Shown: positions 52,972-63,953 of the stretch, one piece after another
How the letters are laid out: each line of letters opens with the position of its first letter
Numbering within the stretch: the stretch's first letter is position 1
From: Polynucleobacter sp.
GTDB taxonomy: Bacteria; Pseudomonadota; Gammaproteobacteria; Burkholderiales; Burkholderiaceae_D
Length of the DNA stretch: 64,000 nt
NCBI GenBank assembly: GCA_021737945.1
Contig: JAIPCX010000014.1
Location: forward strand, 18,747 to 82,746
Direction: 5' to 3'
Program-made: the position numbers and the translations under genes
The notes under the pieces: model-generated
Database searches by the model: none
The model's input: the letters and a program-made list of their open reading frames with translations, nothing else
Told to the model about the DNA's origin: nothing

Positions 52972-53608
52972 GCAGAATCGAATGGGTAAACTTTTTAATA
53001 ATCTATTTTTAGCGATCATTAGCTCTCTGCTGATCATCGCGCTACCTGCGCATTCTGCAGCAAAAACCCTGCTCGTGCTTGGGGATAGCTTATCCGCTGA
53101 ATATGGTCTACCCAGAGGAAGTGGCTGGGTCAGCCTGCTCGATAAGCAACTGCAATCAGACAAAATCAACACGGCCGTCGTCAACGCCAGCATTAGCGGT
53201 GAAACCAGCGCCGGCGGTAAAACACGACTCCCTGCTTTGCTCGCGCAACATAAGCCGAGCATAGTGGTTGTCGAACTAGGCGGTAATGATGGCTTACGTG
53301 GCCTTTCTCTGGCAGCGACTCAGTCAAGTTTAAGAGAAATAATTTCTATGTCGACGAATGCAGGAGCCCAGGTCGTGCTGTTGGGAATGCGTATGCCTCC
53401 CAACTACGGCATTGATTACGCAAAACGATTTGCGGCTATGTATCAGGGATTAGCGCACGAAAAATCCGTCAAGTTGGTGCCGTTTTTTTTGCAAGGTCTG
53501 GATGATGTTGAACAGTTTTTTCAACCCGACCGGATTCATCCCAACCAACGCGCACAAACTCTTTTACTGGACAATGTGTGGCCCGTTCTCAAACCACTGC
53601 TTAAATAA
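52970..53608 (+). CDS. tesA: Arylesterase / acyl-CoA thioesterase I (SGNH hydrolase)
   Basis: A 212-residue exported esterase of the GDSL/SGNH family. A signal segment (LFLAIISSLLIIALPAHSAA) is followed by LLVLGDSLSAEYG with the nucleophile Ser, then ELGGNDGLRGL with the Gly and Asn, and DRIHPNQRAQ with the catalytic Asp and His. It is TesA/ApeA-like: thioesterase, protease and lysophospholipase activities are known in relatives. ATG 52970 has AGGGAG nine bases upstream; ATG 52982 has none. It is divergent from ybbA with overlapping start codons. Confidence 0.93.
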   Translation: MQNRMGKLFNNLFLAIISSLLIIALPAHSAAKTLLVLGDSLSAEYGLPRGSGWVSLLDKQLQSDKINTAVVNASISGETSAGGKTRLPALLAQHKPSIVVVELGGNDGLRGLSLAATQSSLREIISMSTNAGAQVVLLGMRMPPNYGIDYAKRFAAMYQGLAHEKSVKLVPFFLQGLDDVEQFFQPDRIHPNQRAQTLLLDNVWPVLKPLLK

Positions 53609-53632
53609 ATTGTCACGGGCGTCTTCATCAGC

Positions 53633-54715
53633 ATGAAATATCCTTCACTCGTGAGTGGCGCAGAGTTACTTTCTGACTTGAACGCGTATGACAGCATCAT
53701 CGACGTACGCTCGGAAGCAGAATTCGCCCTCGATCACATTCCGGGTGCGATCAACTGCCCTGTTTTAAATAACGACGAACGAATCCACGTAGGAACTCTC
53801 TACAAACAAACTAGTGCTTTTGATGCAAAGAAAATTGGTGCAGCTCTGGTAGCAAAAAATATTGCCGAACATTTGCAAACTACATTTCTTGAAAAACCCC
53901 GTAACTGGCGACCTTTAGTTTACTGCTGGCGCGGTGGTAACCGCAGCGGCTCTATGGCGCACATTCTGGCAAAAATTGGCTGGCCAACTATGCAGCTTGA
54001 AGGTGGATATCGAGAGTATCGGCAAGAGATTATTAAACAGATAGCCGCACTAGCTAATCAGCATCGATTTGCAGTTATTTGTGGCACCACCGGTAGCGGC
54101 AAGAGTCGCTTACTAACGACCTTAGCCAAAGCCGGCGCGCAAGTACTCGATCTAGAAAATCTCGCTGCTCATCGCGGCTCTGTTCTCGGCGGCTTACCTG
54201 ATGAAGAACAACCGTCTCAGAAACTCTTTGAAAGCCGAATTTGGAATGTGCTACGCCACTGTTCAGCCGATCAAATCATTTTAGTTGAATCAGAAAGCAA
54301 AAAGATTGGTAACTTGCGGGTACCCGAGTTATTGATGGAGAAAATTCGATCTTCCGAATGTATACGACTGTCTCTAGATACCAGTGAACGCGTCAAACTG
54401 CTGCTTGAAGATTATCCCCACCTAAGCCGTGATACCGAGCAACTGATGGCTCTTTTGTCGTACCTAACGCCCCTGCACGGCCACACGAAAATGCGGCAAT
54501 GGCAGTCGCTCGCGCAATCAAAGGACATTAGCACGCTGGTCGAATCACTTTTGGTTGAGCACTACGATCCGGCCTATCTGAAATCGATAGAACGAAATTT
54601 TGAGAACTACGCTAAAGGAACCGTGGTTGCTATGCCGGACATAACAGCGAGGTCATTTGAAGAGGCTACACGCCAGATCATGCAGCAATTCGATCTGGCG
54701 CTGACTCCAAGTTGA
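53633..54715 (+). CDS. mnmH: tRNA 2-selenouridine synthase
   Basis: A 360-residue enzyme that replaces sulfur with selenium in the wobble 2-thiouridine of some tRNAs, using selenophosphate. The rhodanese domain (about 1-125) has the catalytic Cys98 in YCWRGGNRSGSMA. A P-loop domain follows with GTTGSGKSRL at residues 151-160. Length is typical of SelU/YbbB. It follows tesA by 24 bases. The gene implies that selenophosphate synthetase (SelD) exists elsewhere in the genome. Confidence 0.93.
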   Translation: MKYPSLVSGAELLSDLNAYDSIIDVRSEAEFALDHIPGAINCPVLNNDERIHVGTLYKQTSAFDAKKIGAALVAKNIAEHLQTTFLEKPRNWRPLVYCWRGGNRSGSMAHILAKIGWPTMQLEGGYREYRQEIIKQIAALANQHRFAVICGTTGSGKSRLLTTLAKAGAQVLDLENLAAHRGSVLGGLPDEEQPSQKLFESRIWNVLRHCSADQIILVESESKKIGNLRVPELLMEKIRSSECIRLSLDTSERVKLLLEDYPHLSRDTEQLMALLSYLTPLHGHTKMRQWQSLAQSKDISTLVESLLVEHYDPAYLKSIERNFENYAKGTVVAMPDITARSFEEATRQIMQQFDLALTPS

Positions 54716-54730
54716 GACAGTATTCCTGCC

Positions 54731-56662
54731 TTATTGTTTGGCCGGAGCAGTTTCAGGCTTTGCTTTCGCGACAGCAGCAGGTTTGAGAATTTCTGCGTTA
54801 GCGCGTTTTTTGATCACACCCAAGTAAGCAGCCATTTCCTGAGCCGCTAAAAATTCATTCACTTGCTGCTCTTCAGATTTTGCACTTGCCTGATCAGCAG
54901 GCTGCTCGACAATTTTATTAATACGGAAAATTCGATAGCCCATACCGCCCAGATTGACACCTACATAAGCCGGCAGTTTATTGGCATCTGCCTTCATGAT
55001 CGCATACACAGCCGGAGGTGGCGTACTCGAATTATTATTACGCGATATCGTTTTGGCTGCAGAGAAGTCCGCTGTTCCACCATTACGCAACTCAGCTAAC
55101 TTAGCCTCGCCTGTCTTTAGCGCGAGTTTTTCTGTTTCCAGCAGCATGATGGACTCTTCTACCTGCTGCCTGACTTGAGCCAGTGGGCTATGCGTGACAG
55201 GCTTATAGTCAATCACATGACCAGCAATTAAAAAGCGCGGACCAACTTCAATGGCTTCTGTGTTGCGCTTATTTTTGGTAGCCTCATCCGAAAAAATCGC
55301 ACTTAAAAATTTAGGCTGATTGTAGGCCGCCGTTTTTGGATAGGCCGTGGTTGGCTTACGTGTGAGACCACTGATCGTTTCTATTTTCAGGCCTAGTTTG
55401 TCGGCGACAGGCTTCAAGCTATCAGGCTGTTCGTAGACCATGTTGGTGAAAATTTCCGCCATCTCGGAATATTTTTTCCCGACTTGCTGACGACGAATTT
55501 CATCGGTGATGTTGGCCTTAACTTCTGACAGCGGACGCGTAGTCGCCGGTTTCAAAGCGGTCAGTCGAATAATATGAAAGCCAAAATCAGACTGAACAAT
55601 CTCACTGATCTCACCTTCTTTTAACGCATAAGCGGCTTCTTCAAAAGGTTTGACCATCATGCCTTTGCCAAAGAAATCCAAATCGCCACCTCGCTCCGCT
55701 GAACCGGGGTCTTGTGAATTTTCTTTGGCCAGTTTGGCAAAATCATTCGGGCTCTTACGTAATTGAGCGAGAATTTTCTCTGCTTTGGCTTTTGCAGTCA
55801 CCTTATCAGCCGCTGGAGCATCTTTGCCTGCCGAGATCAAAATGTGGCTGGCACGACGCTGCTCATCGGTCTTATAACGCGCTAGATTTTGGTCGTAATA
55901 GGTTTTGATATCTGCATCGCTAACTACAATACGGTCCTCGACAACATCAGGGTTAAATACGACAACTTCCGCCTTCACGGTTTCTGGCAGCTCGAATTGT
56001 GCTGGATGCTGCTTGTAATACTCTTCAGCCATCGCATCAGTAATTTTTACCTGCGAGCGGAACGACTGCAGTGTCAACACTAATTCTTGCACTTCGCGTG
56101 CCTGTTGATTTAGCGACGATACGCGAGCCACAACAGACTTAGGTGAAAACGCTGTACCCTGAACTACGGCATTTATTTGTTGAACAGCGAGGTCATGACG
56201 CAGACCTGCTTCGAATTTTTCAGGAGTTAGGCCTTGTGCAGCCAGAAGCTGCTGATAGCGTTGCTTGTCAAATTGACCGTCGGGATTTTTAAGACCAGGG
56301 ATTTCAGCGATGGTGTTTCTAAGGGTATCGTTTGATACCGTCAAATGATTTTCTACCACGTGAGCCGACATCGCTCGTTGAGCTAATAAATTTTCCAGCA
56401 CGCCTTGTCGCGCCTCTGGGGTATCGAACATGTTTTGATTGAATTGCTCACCAAAGACTTGTTTGAAACGCTCTATTTGTCGAGCTTGAGCGGCATCCCA
56501 TTCACGCTGGGTGATGTTTTGTCCGGCGACTTTAGCAACTGGAGGCTCTTTATCGCTCATGCGCAAATAGCTTTCAACGCCTAAAAATGCGAACGAAGGA
56601 AAAATGATCAGCAGCAGAATGAACTGCATTAAACGCTGGTGGGTACGAATAAACTCAAGCAT
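54731..56662 (-). CDS. ppiD: Peptidyl-prolyl isomerase / periplasmic chaperone PpiD
   Basis: A 643-residue membrane-anchored periplasmic foldase. The N-terminal [32 protein letters not shown] anchors it, followed by a SurA_N-like helical domain with [23 protein letters not shown]. The parvulin domain is near residues 250-350: [20 protein letters not shown] and [20 protein letters not shown]. The C-terminal part is a second helical domain ending in an Ala/Pro/Lys-rich tail. I chose ATG 56662 because the anchor then sits at the N-terminus; a 19-codon extension is rejected. The gene follows the tRNA pair and ends 15 bases from mnmH. Confidence 0.93.
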   Translation of the reverse strand: MLEFIRTHQRLMQFILLLIIFPSFAFLGVESYLRMSDKEPPVAKVAGQNITQREWDAAQARQIERFKQVFGEQFNQNMFDTPEARQGVLENLLAQRAMSAHVVENHLTVSNDTLRNTIAEIPGLKNPDGQFDKQRYQQLLAAQGLTPEKFEAGLRHDLAVQQINAVVQGTAFSPKSVVARVSSLNQQAREVQELVLTLQSFRSQVKITDAMAEEYYKQHPAQFELPETVKAEVVVFNPDVVEDRIVVSDADIKTYYDQNLARYKTDEQRRASHILISAGKDAPAADKVTAKAKAEKILAQLRKSPNDFAKLAKENSQDPGSAERGGDLDFFGKGMMVKPFEEAAYALKEGEISEIVQSDFGFHIIRLTALKPATTRPLSEVKANITDEIRRQQVGKKYSEMAEIFTNMVYEQPDSLKPVADKLGLKIETISGLTRKPTTAYPKTAAYNQPKFLSAIFSDEATKNKRNTEAIEVGPRFLIAGHVIDYKPVTHSPLAQVRQQVEESIMLLETEKLALKTGEAKLAELRNGGTADFSAAKTISRNNNSSTPPPAVYAIMKADANKLPAYVGVNLGGMGYRIFRINKIVEQPADQASAKSEEQQVNEFLAAQEMAAYLGVIKKRANAEILKPAAVAKAKPETAPAKQ

Positions 56663-56793
56663 GGCAGGTACTCGGCGAAGGTCTCTAGTCCACTTGGTGC
56701 AGCGAACTTTATTTAACAAACAAAGTAAGCGTCAACCAAACCAAATTTACTATTGGATAGCAGTTCTTGGCGAATGACGCTTTTGGTACTCGT

Positions 56794-56826
56794 AAAAAAA
56801 AAGGCGAACTAGAAGTTCGCCTTTTT
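56794..56826 (-). terminator. Intrinsic terminator downstream of the tRNA pair
   Basis: Perfect arms AAAAAGGCGAACT and AGTTCGCCTTTTT with a three-base loop, and nine T on the minus strand. It ends the tRNA-Val/tRNA-Asp transcript before ppiD and can work in both directions. Confidence 0.92.
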
Positions 56827-56832
56827 CGGGTT

Positions 56833-56909
56833 TGGCGGAGTGGACGGGACTCGAACCCGCGACCCCCGGCGTGACAGGCCGGTATTCTAACCGACTGAAC
56901 TACCACTCC
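56833..56909 (-). tRNA. tRNA-Asp (GTC)
   Basis: A 77-base cloverleaf read on the minus strand: acceptor GGAGTGG pairs with CCACTCC before G and CCA. The anticodon loop CTGTCAC gives GUC, aspartate. GGTTCGAGTCC is the T arm. The CCA end is encoded. It follows tRNA-Val by 30 bases. Confidence 0.96.
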
Positions 56910-56939
56910 TAATACTGCTAAAACATCGTGCTGACTTGT

Positions 56940-57015
56940 TGGTGGGTGCTGAGAGGCTCGAACTCCCGACCTACGCCTTGTAAGGGCGCCGCTCTACCAA
57001 CTGAGCTAAGCACCC
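56940..57015 (-). tRNA. tRNA-Val (TAC)
   Basis: A 76-base cloverleaf on the minus strand: acceptor GGGTGCT pairs with AGCACCC before ACCA. The anticodon loop CTTACAA gives UAC, valine. GAGTTCGAGCCTC is the T arm. The CCA end is encoded. It lies between hupB and tRNA-Asp in one transcript. Confidence 0.96.
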
Positions 57016-57086
57016 TCTGAAACACTGTTACGTCGTTTCGACTTAGTCAGCTACTCCGAACGCATGTCACGGCGCCGGAAAAACGA

Positions 57087-57359
57087 TTAGTTTAACGCAT
57101 CTTTCAGTGCTTTGCCAGGCTTAAATTTCGGTACGTTAGAAGCGGCGATTTTAATCTCTTCACCGGTACGTGGATTACGGCCTGTGCGTGCAGCGCGAGC
57201 GCTGACAGCAAAGGTACCAAATCCAGCAAGAGTGACTGTGCCATCTTGCTTCAATGTCGCAGTTACGGAATCAATCACGGCTTCAAGCGCGCGACTAGCA
57301 GATGCTTTTGAAATGTCAGCTGCTTTTGCAATTTCATCTATCAGTTCAGTTTTGTTCAC
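57087..57359 (-). CDS. hupB: DNA-binding protein HU-beta
   Basis: A 90-residue HU protein: [29 protein letters not shown] at the N-terminus, [22 protein letters not shown] as the DNA-clasping arm, and [13 protein letters not shown] at the end, all diagnostic. HU bends DNA and helps compact the nucleoid. The start is GTG 57359 with GGGGGAG a few bases upstream. A strong promoter (TTGACA, 17 bases, TCTAAT) lies about 100 bases upstream, and lon lies beyond, the conserved lon-hupB order. Confidence 0.96.
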   Translation of the reverse strand: MNKTELIDEIAKAADISKASASRALEAVIDSVTATLKQDGTVTLAGFGTFAVSARAARTGRNPRTGEEIKIAASNVPKFKPGKALKDALN

Positions 57360-57455
57360 TGACTCCCCCTGGGAAGTGTTATTGAATTTATTTCGGTTAC
57401 CGGCAAGTTATAAAAACAAACCGACTCGAGTGCTGCAGAAAATTCCGCAACGGTT

Positions 57456-57484
57456 ATTAGACTAGCGACGACCAATGGTGTCAA
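57456..57484 (-). promoter_or_regulatory. Promoter of hupB
   Basis: On the minus strand a perfect TTGACA (57479-57484), a 17-base spacer and TCTAAT (57456-57461). It predicts a leader of about 85-90 bases for hupB. This is the best sigma-70 promoter I see in the window. Confidence 0.75.
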
Positions 57485-57664
57485 GAAATTTACTAGACAA
57501 TACGAGTGAAAAACTAGTCATAAAACTATTATTTAAACCATATAAATTGCATAAATAATCAAAACAAAAGCTGTAACCTATTGATTCGAAAAGAACGTAT
57601 TTATCAAAAGTCACAACTTACAGCGTTGTCACAATTCATTTTTTACTCATAAAAAATTTGCATC

Positions 57665-57688
57665 AAAAAAGCGCTCCGAAGAGCGCTT
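57665..57688 (-). terminator. Intrinsic terminator of lon
   Basis: A perfect eight-base stem (AAGCGCTC / GAGCGCTT) closed by a stable TTCG tetraloop on the minus strand, followed by six T, 21 bases after the lon stop. Confidence 0.93.
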
Positions 57689-57709
57689 CTTCTTTTAAAT
57701 CAATTTCAC

Positions 57710-60124
57710 TTAGTGCTTGACAACTGCTGGATCAGTTGTGCCATCAGCTGCTTTAACGGCGGCTGCAGGTGCAGCTTCCTCTTCAGTCAATGGAACAGGA
57801 TGACGCTCAAGTGCAATTTCTAGCACCTTATCTATCCATCGAACAGGAACGATCTCAAGACGATTTTTTACGTTCTCAGGAATGTCTGCGAGGTCTTTTA
57901 CATTTTGTTCAGGTATTAAAACGGTCTTGATACCACCGCGTAATGCAGCGAGTAATTTTTCTTTCAGCCCACCGATAGGTAACACTTCACCACGCAGTGT
58001 GATCTCACCTGTCATTGCAACGTCTGCTCTGACGGGAATACCGGTAAACACCGACACCATCGCCGTTGTCATCGCAATACCTGCAGAGGGGCCATCCTTG
58101 GGGGTAGCACCTTCAGGCACGTGAATGTGAATGTCGGTTTTGTCGAACACATCACTCTTGACACCAAGCTTTCTGGCGCGGCTGCGAACCACGGTACGAG
58201 CGGCTTCGATGGACTCTTTCATTACATCGCCCAATGTGCCGGTGCGAATCACGTTGCCCTTACCAGGCATGGTCATCGACTCGATAGTAAGTAGGTCGCC
58301 ACCGACTTCAGTCCATGCCAAGCCAACGACTTGTCCAATCTGATTGTCTTTGTCAGCTACACCAAAGTCGTAACGCTGAACACCCAAAAACTTTCCAAGA
58401 TTTTTTGCATTGATCGTGACTTTGGTATCTTGCTTCTTTAGCAGAAGCATCTTCACGACCTTACGACAAATTTTAGAAATTTCACGCTCTAATGAACGAA
58501 CGCCCGCTTCGCGAGTGTAATAACGAATGATGTCGCGAACTGCTGACTCAGCAATACTAATCTCGCTATCTTTCAGACCATTATTTTTGATCTGCTTAGG
58601 AATTAAATAGCGCTGCGAAATATTGGTTTTTTCGTCTTCGGTATAACCCGACAGACGAATCACTTCCATACGATCCAACAAGGCTGGAGGTATGTTCAAT
58701 GAGTTTGCGGTCGCCACAAACATGACGTCGGACAGATCGAAGTCAACCTCAACATAATGATCAGCAAACGTATGATTCTGTTCAGGATCAAGCACCTCTA
58801 GCAAAGCAGACGCCGGATCGCCACGAAAATCTTGTCCGAGTTTATCTATCTCATCCAATAAGAACAGTGGATTACGTACGGTCGACTTGGTCAGGCTTTG
58901 CAATATCTTGCCCGGCATAGAACCAATGTACGTACGACGATGACCACGAATCTCGGCTTCATCACGCACACCGCCCAATGCCATGCGCACAAATTTGCGA
59001 TTAGTCGCACGCGCAATCGATTGACCGAGCGAGGTTTTACCCACACCTGGAGGGCCGACGAAACAAAGAATCGGCGCTTTTACTTTTTCTACGCGCTGTT
59101 GAACGGCAAGATATTCAAGTATGCGTTCTTTGATTTTTTCTAGGCCGTAGTGATCGTCTTCCAGCACTTTTTCTGCATGCGTTAGATCATGATTTACCTT
59201 GGATTTTTTCTTCCATGGCAAACCAATCAGCACATCAATGTAATTGCGCACGACGGTTGCTTCGGCTGACATAGGCGACATCAGCTTTAATTTTTTGAGT
59301 TCGCTTTGCGCTTTTTCTCTCGCCTCTTTCGGCATCTTGGCAGCGATAATTTTCTTATCCAGCTCTTCGAGATCCGCACCCTCTTCGCCTTCGCCTAACT
59401 CTTTTTGTATCGCTTTGACCTGTTCGTTCAGGTAGTACTCGCGCTGAGACTTTTCCATCTGGCGCTTAACACGTCCGCGTATGCGTTTTTCAACTTGCAG
59501 AATGTCTAGCTCTGCTTCGAGTTGACCCAGCAAATGTTCGTGACGTTTGGCGACATTAAAAATCTCCAAGATCACTTGTTTTTGCTCTAGTTTCAACGGC
59601 AAATGCGCGGCGATCGTATCGGCCAAGCGACCGGCATCGTCAATACCGGCTAGCGAGGTTAAGATTTCCGGAGGAATTTTTTTATTGAGTTTTACGTACT
59701 GATCAAATTGCTGAACGATCGCGCGACGCATCGCCTCAACCTCAGATTCATCACCAGCTTCTGACTCTACCGGTGAAAGATCGGCGACAAAGTGTGTTTC
59801 AACTTCGCTGATACTGTGAATCCGTGCACGCTGGGCACCTTCAACGAGAACCTTAACGGTACCGTCGGGAAGTTTCAGCATTTGAAGAATATTGGCTATG
59901 CAACCAATCTCATAAATATCGTCGGCAGAAGGCTCATCCTTGGCGGCAGCTTTCTGCGCTGCCAGCATAATGCTCTTACCTTGTTCCATGGCCGCTTCAA
60001 GCGCCTTGATGGACTTAGGGCGACCAACAAACAGCGGTATCACCATGTGCGGGAACACCACCACATCGCGCAAAGGCAACAATGGAAGTTGGGTGGGTTC
60101 GGAAAAATGTGAAGTTATGGTCAT
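57710..60124 (-). CDS. lon: ATP-dependent protease Lon
   Basis: An 804-residue Lon protease. The N-terminal substrate domain opens [22 protein letters not shown]. The AAA core has Walker [12 protein letters not shown] near residue 355 and Walker [13 protein letters not shown]. The proteolytic domain has catalytic Ser680 in [11 protein letters not shown] and the Lys in [20 protein letters not shown]. The C-terminal tail ([20 protein letters not shown]) is low complexity. ATG 60124 is preferred with AAGG six bases upstream; a TTG six codons earlier is poorly spaced. Lon degrades damaged and regulatory proteins. It follows clpX in the conserved order and has its own terminator. Confidence 0.97.
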   Translation of the reverse strand: MTITSHFSEPTQLPLLPLRDVVVFPHMVIPLFVGRPKSIKALEAAMEQGKSIMLAAQKAAAKDEPSADDIYEIGCIANILQMLKLPDGTVKVLVEGAQRARIHSISEVETHFVADLSPVESEAGDESEVEAMRRAIVQQFDQYVKLNKKIPPEILTSLAGIDDAGRLADTIAAHLPLKLEQKQVILEIFNVAKRHEHLLGQLEAELDILQVEKRIRGRVKRQMEKSQREYYLNEQVKAIQKELGEGEEGADLEELDKKIIAAKMPKEAREKAQSELKKLKLMSPMSAEATVVRNYIDVLIGLPWKKKSKVNHDLTHAEKVLEDDHYGLEKIKERILEYLAVQQRVEKVKAPILCFVGPPGVGKTSLGQSIARATNRKFVRMALGGVRDEAEIRGHRRTYIGSMPGKILQSLTKSTVRNPLFLLDEIDKLGQDFRGDPASALLEVLDPEQNHTFADHYVEVDFDLSDVMFVATANSLNIPPALLDRMEVIRLSGYTEDEKTNISQRYLIPKQIKNNGLKDSEISIAESAVRDIIRYYTREAGVRSLEREISKICRKVVKMLLLKKQDTKVTINAKNLGKFLGVQRYDFGVADKDNQIGQVVGLAWTEVGGDLLTIESMTMPGKGNVIRTGTLGDVMKESIEAARTVVRSRARKLGVKSDVFDKTDIHIHVPEGATPKDGPSAGIAMTTAMVSVFTGIPVRADVAMTGEITLRGEVLPIGGLKEKLLAALRGGIKTVLIPEQNVKDLADIPENVKNRLEIVPVRWIDKVLEIALERHPVPLTEEEAAPAAAVKAADGTTDPAVVKH

Positions 60125-60468
60125 TGCAAGCCTTTTGAACAATCCTTCAAGCTATGTTGGCACGGTTTTGCCAATCACAAGCCCTATTATTAACAAACCA
60201 TACTGCAGCTACTGTTTTATCTCTTAGTGACAATTCAAAACTAACTACGGCGATATCGAGAATAAATTTCGCAATTGAGCCGGTTTAACTAGACAACGCA
60301 AAACAAACTTAATAAAAAAGCCACTCACGAGTTACCTCGGGTGGCTTTTGCTTTGAAGCCGGCGCACTGTGTATTGAGTCGATTGTAATGCTTTTGTTCA
60401 AAAAACCGCCAATAAAAGGCGATTTAATCGCATTTTTTGCGAAATTTTAAGCATTTTTCTTCTTCGAC
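60125..60468. other. Intergenic region between clpX and lon
   Basis: A 344-base gap. It holds the clpX terminator (given separately), a weaker hairpin GCGATT-T-AATCGC near 60419-60431 next to clpX, and the lon leader. An inverted repeat TTGGCA-CGGTTT-TGCCAA at 60157-60174 lies about 35 bases before the lon start. I find no clear heat-shock promoter. Confidence 0.55.
60313..60349 (-). terminator. Intrinsic terminator of clpX
   Basis: On the minus strand arms AAAAGCCAC and GTGGCTTTTTT enclose an inner CGAG-GTAA-CTCG stem, followed by a T tract. It lies about 120 bases beyond the clpX stop and before lon. Confidence 0.8.
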
Positions 60469-61737
60469 CTACTTTGCACCCGACACTTTTTGCGGTTCAT
60501 GATAAATAAGCAGCGGCTTAGCACCATTATTAATGGTGTTTTCATCAACCACCACCTTGGCAACGTTTTGCTCATTCGGCAACTCGAACATCACATCCAA
60601 CAGTGCGTGTTCAACGATAGAGCGCAAACCGCGGGCACCTGTCTTGCGCTTGAGCGCTTTTTTAGCGATCGCATGCAGCGCACCGGGCCTTACTTCAAGC
60701 TCGGCACCTTCCATCTCAAGCAGCTTGGAGTATTGCTTGATCAATGCGTTCTTAGGCTCAAGCAAAATTTGAATTAAAGCGTCTTCGGTCAACTCAGACA
60801 AGGTGGCTACCACCGGCAAACGTCCGACCAACTCTGGAATCAGACCAAACTTAATCAAATCCTCTGGCTCAGCGTCTTGCATCACTTCACTTGCGCTGCG
60901 TTCTGCCTGCGTCTTAACCTCTGCTGAGAAACCTATGCCACTTTTCTCAGAGCGATTCGATACAATTTTTGCTAGGCCATCAAACGCACCACCACAAATA
61001 AATAAAATATTCGTCGTGTCTATCTGTACAAAATCTTGATTAGGATGCTTGCGCCCACCTTGTGGAGGAACCGAGGCCATCGTGCCTTCGATCAATTTCA
61101 ACAAGGCCTGCTGTACGCCCTCACCAGAGACATCGCGAGTGATCGACGGGTTATCTGATTTGCGCGATATCTTGTCTATCTCATCGATATAGACGATACC
61201 TTTCTGCGCCTTCTCTACTTCATAGTTACAGTTTTGAAGCAGTTTTTGAATAATATTTTCAACGTCCTCACCGACATAACCCGCTTCAGTCAGCGTGGTC
61301 GCATCAGCGATAACGAAAGGCACGTTCAACATACGTGCAAGAGTCTGAGCTAACAAGGTCTTACCTGAGCCTGTTGGACCGACCAAAAGAATATTGCTCT
61401 TGGCTAGTTCAACTTCATCTTTTTTACCGAGATGACGTAAACGTTTGTAGTGGTTGTAGACAGCGACAGACAGTGTGCGCTTGGCCGCATCTTGACCAAT
61501 GACGTACTGACCCAGCATATCGAGAATTTCTTGGGGGGTAGGAAGATCGGATTTGGGGCTACCTACTGTTTCAACGGTGGAAGCCTCATCGCGAATGATG
61601 TCATTACACAGATCAATACATTCATCGCAAATGAAAACCGAGGGGCCAGCTATTAGCTTTTTAACCTCGTGCTGGCTCTTACCGCAAAATGAGCAATAAA
61701 GTAATTTTTCGCCGCCGGAAGACTTTTTATCGGACAT
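60469..61737 (-). CDS. clpX: ATP-dependent Clp protease ATPase subunit ClpX
   Basis: A 422-residue unfoldase. The N-terminal zinc-binding domain uses Cys15, Cys18, Cys37 and Cys40 ([11 protein letters not shown] ... ICDECIDLC). The AAA core has Walker [16 protein letters not shown] near residue 115, Walker [11 protein letters not shown], and sensor motifs downstream. The ClpP-binding loop is in the region SGIGFSAEV. ClpX delivers tagged proteins to ClpP. ATG 61737 is preferred over a GTG two codons earlier. It lies downstream of clpP, in the conserved tig-clpP-clpX-lon order. Confidence 0.97.
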   Translation of the reverse strand: MSDKKSSGGEKLLYCSFCGKSQHEVKKLIAGPSVFICDECIDLCNDIIRDEASTVETVGSPKSDLPTPQEILDMLGQYVIGQDAAKRTLSVAVYNHYKRLRHLGKKDEVELAKSNILLVGPTGSGKTLLAQTLARMLNVPFVIADATTLTEAGYVGEDVENIIQKLLQNCNYEVEKAQKGIVYIDEIDKISRKSDNPSITRDVSGEGVQQALLKLIEGTMASVPPQGGRKHPNQDFVQIDTTNILFICGGAFDGLAKIVSNRSEKSGIGFSAEVKTQAERSASEVMQDAEPEDLIKFGLIPELVGRLPVVATLSELTEDALIQILLEPKNALIKQYSKLLEMEGAELEVRPGALHAIAKKALKRKTGARGLRSIVEHALLDVMFELPNEQNVAKVVVDENTINNGAKPLLIYHEPQKVSGAK

Positions 61738-61772
61738 GTGCACGCAAAATAGATGGATTTGAAACGATCTTA

Positions 61773-61800
61773 CCTGCGAATTCGTAATTCGTCACGCAGG
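61773..61800. repeat. Stem-loop between clpP and clpX
   Basis: Outer arms CCTGCG and CGCAGG with an inner AATT-CGT-AATT pairing. No T tract follows, so it is not a standard terminator. It could stabilise or process the clpP-clpX mRNA. Confidence 0.4.
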
Positions 61801-61855
61801 CAGGCCTAATACGGGGTGCGTTAGCCCGCTAACAGAACGATAATTATCAAAAATA

Positions 61856-62488
61856 CTACTCGGCCCGGTGGGTTAAGACCTTGTCGATCATGCCGTACTC
61901 GACAGCCTGCTCGGCGGACATAAAATTGTCGCGATCGGTGTCACGGCCAATCTGATCCATGTTCTGACCAGTTTTTTTAGCCAAGATGTTGTTGAGTCGT
62001 TCGCGCAAATAAAGAATTTCACGCGCCTGAATTTCGATATCGGACGCCTGGCCACTCGCCCCGCCTAAGGGTTGATGAATCATGATGCGCGAATTTGGGA
62101 GTGAGAAACGCTTACCCTTGGCACCAGCTGCCAACAGAAACGCGCCCATCGAAGCGGCCAAACCTGTACATAACGTTGATACGTCAGGCTTAATGAATTG
62201 CATCGTGTCGTAGATCGCCAGTCCGGCTGATACCGAGCCACCTGGAGAGTTGATGTAAAGGGAAATATCTTTTTCTGGATTTTCGCTTTCCAGGAAGAGC
62301 AACTGAGCTACCACGAGGTTGGCCGTGTGATCATTAACCGGTCCCACCAAGAAAATCACACGCTCTTTCAGCAGGCGAGAGTAGATGTCGTAAGCGCGCT
62401 CGCCACGACCACTCTGCTCAATAACGACTGGAACCATACCGAGCATGTCGGTGTCGATCGCAGATTTACGGTGGATGCTATCGGTCAT
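61856..62488 (-). CDS. clpP: ATP-dependent Clp protease proteolytic subunit ClpP
   Basis: A 210-residue serine protease subunit that forms the two-ring barrel. The catalytic Ser113 is in [15 protein letters not shown], His138 in [10 protein letters not shown], and the Asp in [12 protein letters not shown] short N-terminal propeptide (about residues 1-14) is likely, as in Escherichia coli. ATG 62488 is chosen with GGGA seven bases upstream; two more upstream starts in frame lack ribosome sites. ClpP pairs with ClpX (next gene) or other Clp ATPases. It follows tig by 118 bases. Confidence 0.97.
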   Translation of the reverse strand: MTDSIHRKSAIDTDMLGMVPVVIEQSGRGERAYDIYSRLLKERVIFLVGPVNDHTANLVVAQLLFLESENPEKDISLYINSPGGSVSAGLAIYDTMQFIKPDVSTLCTGLAASMGAFLLAAGAKGKRFSLPNSRIMIHQPLGGASGQASDIEIQAREILYLRERLNNILAKKTGQNMDQIGRDTDRDNFMSAEQAVEYGMIDKVLTHRAE

Positions 62489-62553
62489 TTGATTTCCCAT
62501 GAATACTGTAAAGCGTTGGATCGATAAAAGCGATCCTCGGCAAACCAAAAAAC

Positions 62554-62584
62554 AAAAAATCAGTCTCTAGTGTGTTCAGACTAA
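62554..62584 (-). terminator. Weak terminator or attenuator between tig and clpP
   Basis: On the minus strand a seven-base stem (TTAGTCT / AGACTGA, one G-T) with an 11-base loop is followed by six T and a further T run. It may reduce read-through from tig into clpP. Confidence 0.5.
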
Positions 62585-62606
62585 TCGCTCAATCAGCAGT
62601 CGGTGA

Positions 62607-63953
62607 TTAGCTTTCATTCTTGCTATTCATCAATTCATCAAAAGCAACCGTCACTTCTTTAACTTTCGCTTTTTCAAGCACGAACTTCACTACATTTTCT
62701 TCGACGACCATCGCCTCAACATCAGCCAAACGATTACGATCGCTGTAGTAATACTTCAGTACTTGCTGCGGGTCTTCGTAGGCTTTAGCAAAATCTTCAA
62801 TGAAGGCTTTAATTTGCTCAGCAGTCGCCTGCAAAGAATTCGCTTTTACCAGCTCGGACAAAATCAATCCAACACGTACTCGGCGGTCTGCTTGCTGAGT
62901 GAATAAATCTGCCGGGAAAGGCATATCGTTGACATTCATTCCACGCTGCTTCATGTCTTCACGCGTCATGTTAGCCAAACGCTCAGATTCTTGCTCGAGC
63001 AGCGCTTTAGGAACATCCAGCTCAGCCACGTTGACCAATGCATCTAGTACGCTGGTTTTTGTTAGGGACTTAATACGGTTACCGACCTCACGCTCGAGAT
63101 TGGCTCTAACGTCGTCACGCATCTTTTGCAAATCACCGTCTGGAATACCCAACGAGCGAGCAAAGTCAGCATCGATTTCAGGCATGTGAGCCCACTCAAC
63201 GTTTTTAACCGTGATTGAGAATTCAACATTTTTACCCGCCAAATCCTTGGCATGGTAATCCTCAGGAAATGCCATCGGAAAGGTACGCGATTCGCCCTTC
63301 TTTAGGCCGATAGTTGCTTTTTCAAAGTCAGCCAGCATACGACCTTCACCAATTACAAACGGGAAGTCATCGGCTTTGCCGCCGGCAAATTCAACGCCAT
63401 CAAGTTTGCCGACAAAATCAATCGTGACTCGATCGCCATTTTGAGCCGAGGTATCAGGACCACCATCGCCATGCGCGTCATGCGCGCCTTTGGTGTGATA
63501 GTGCACGCGCTGCTTACGCAAAATTTCGAGCGTCTTGTCGATTTCTGCGTCGCTAATGTCCGAACGGCTTTGTTCGATTTCGATAGCCGAAAGTTCGCCT
63601 ATTTTCAGCTCGGGATACACCTCAAAGGTCGCTTGAAATACCAAGGATCCTTCAACCTCTTCACCCGGCTTTGGTTCAATACGAGGATAGCCAGCAACGC
63701 GAAGATTATTGGCTGAAGTGGCCTGAACAAACGCTAAACCGACCTTGTCGTTCATGACTTCATTTTCAACCATAGGGCCATACTGGGCTGCCACCATTTT
63801 CATAGGGACTTTGCCGGGTCTAAAGCCTGCTGCCTTGGCGGTACGGGCACGCACCTTCAAGCGTTTTTCCACTTCCGAATTAATCTCGGCCAAAGCGACG
63901 GTCAGCGTCACGCGACGTTCGAGTTTTTCCAGGGTTTCGACTTCAGTTGCCAT
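62607..63953 (-). CDS. tig: Trigger factor
   Basis: A 448-residue ribosome-bound chaperone and prolyl isomerase. The ribosome-binding N-domain holds [17 protein letters not shown] near residue 43. The FKBP-like isomerase domain (about residues 155-250) has [35 protein letters not shown]. The C-terminal arms (residues 260-448) include [20 protein letters not shown] 63953 ([14 protein letters not shown]) has GGA about nine bases upstream; an ATG three codons earlier is possible. It leads the tig-clpP-clpX block. Its promoter lies at or beyond the window edge. Confidence 0.96.
   Translation of the reverse strand: MATEVETLEKLERRVTLTVALAEINSEVEKRLKVRARTAKAAGFRPGKVPMKMVAAQYGPMVENEVMNDKVGLAFVQATSANNLRVAGYPRIEPKPGEEVEGSLVFQATFEVYPELKIGELSAIEIEQSRSDISDAEIDKTLEILRKQRVHYHTKGAHDAHGDGGPDTSAQNGDRVTIDFVGKLDGVEFAGGKADDFPFVIGEGRMLADFEKATIGLKKGESRTFPMAFPEDYHAKDLAGKNVEFSITVKNVEWAHMPEIDADFARSLGIPDGDLQKMRDDVRANLEREVGNRIKSLTKTSVLDALVNVAELDVPKALLEQESERLANMTREDMKQRGMNVNDMPFPADLFTQQADRRVRVGLILSELVKANSLQATAEQIKAFIEDFAKAYEDPQQVLKYYYSDRNRLADVEAMVVEENVVKFVLEKAKVKEVTVAFDELMNSKNES

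Larger units (their letters stand above)
57360..57709. other. Intergenic region between lon and hupB
   Basis: A 350-base, strongly AT-rich gap. It contains the hupB promoter and the lon terminator, given separately. The stretch in between (about 57490-57660) has no gene and no hairpin I can support; its AT richness may serve as an upstream element for the hupB promoter. Confidence 0.6.

Noticed and set aside
52972..53262. Long N-terminal extension of the ybbA ATPase
   Set aside because: It is antisense to tesA and lacks homology; the ABC domain begins a few residues after ATG 52971.
60157..60174. A sigma-54-like promoter (TGGCAC...TTGC) upstream of lon
   Set aside because: The spacing between GG and GC is one base short, and it points away from lon with no gene downstream on that strand. 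It is better read as an inverted repeat.
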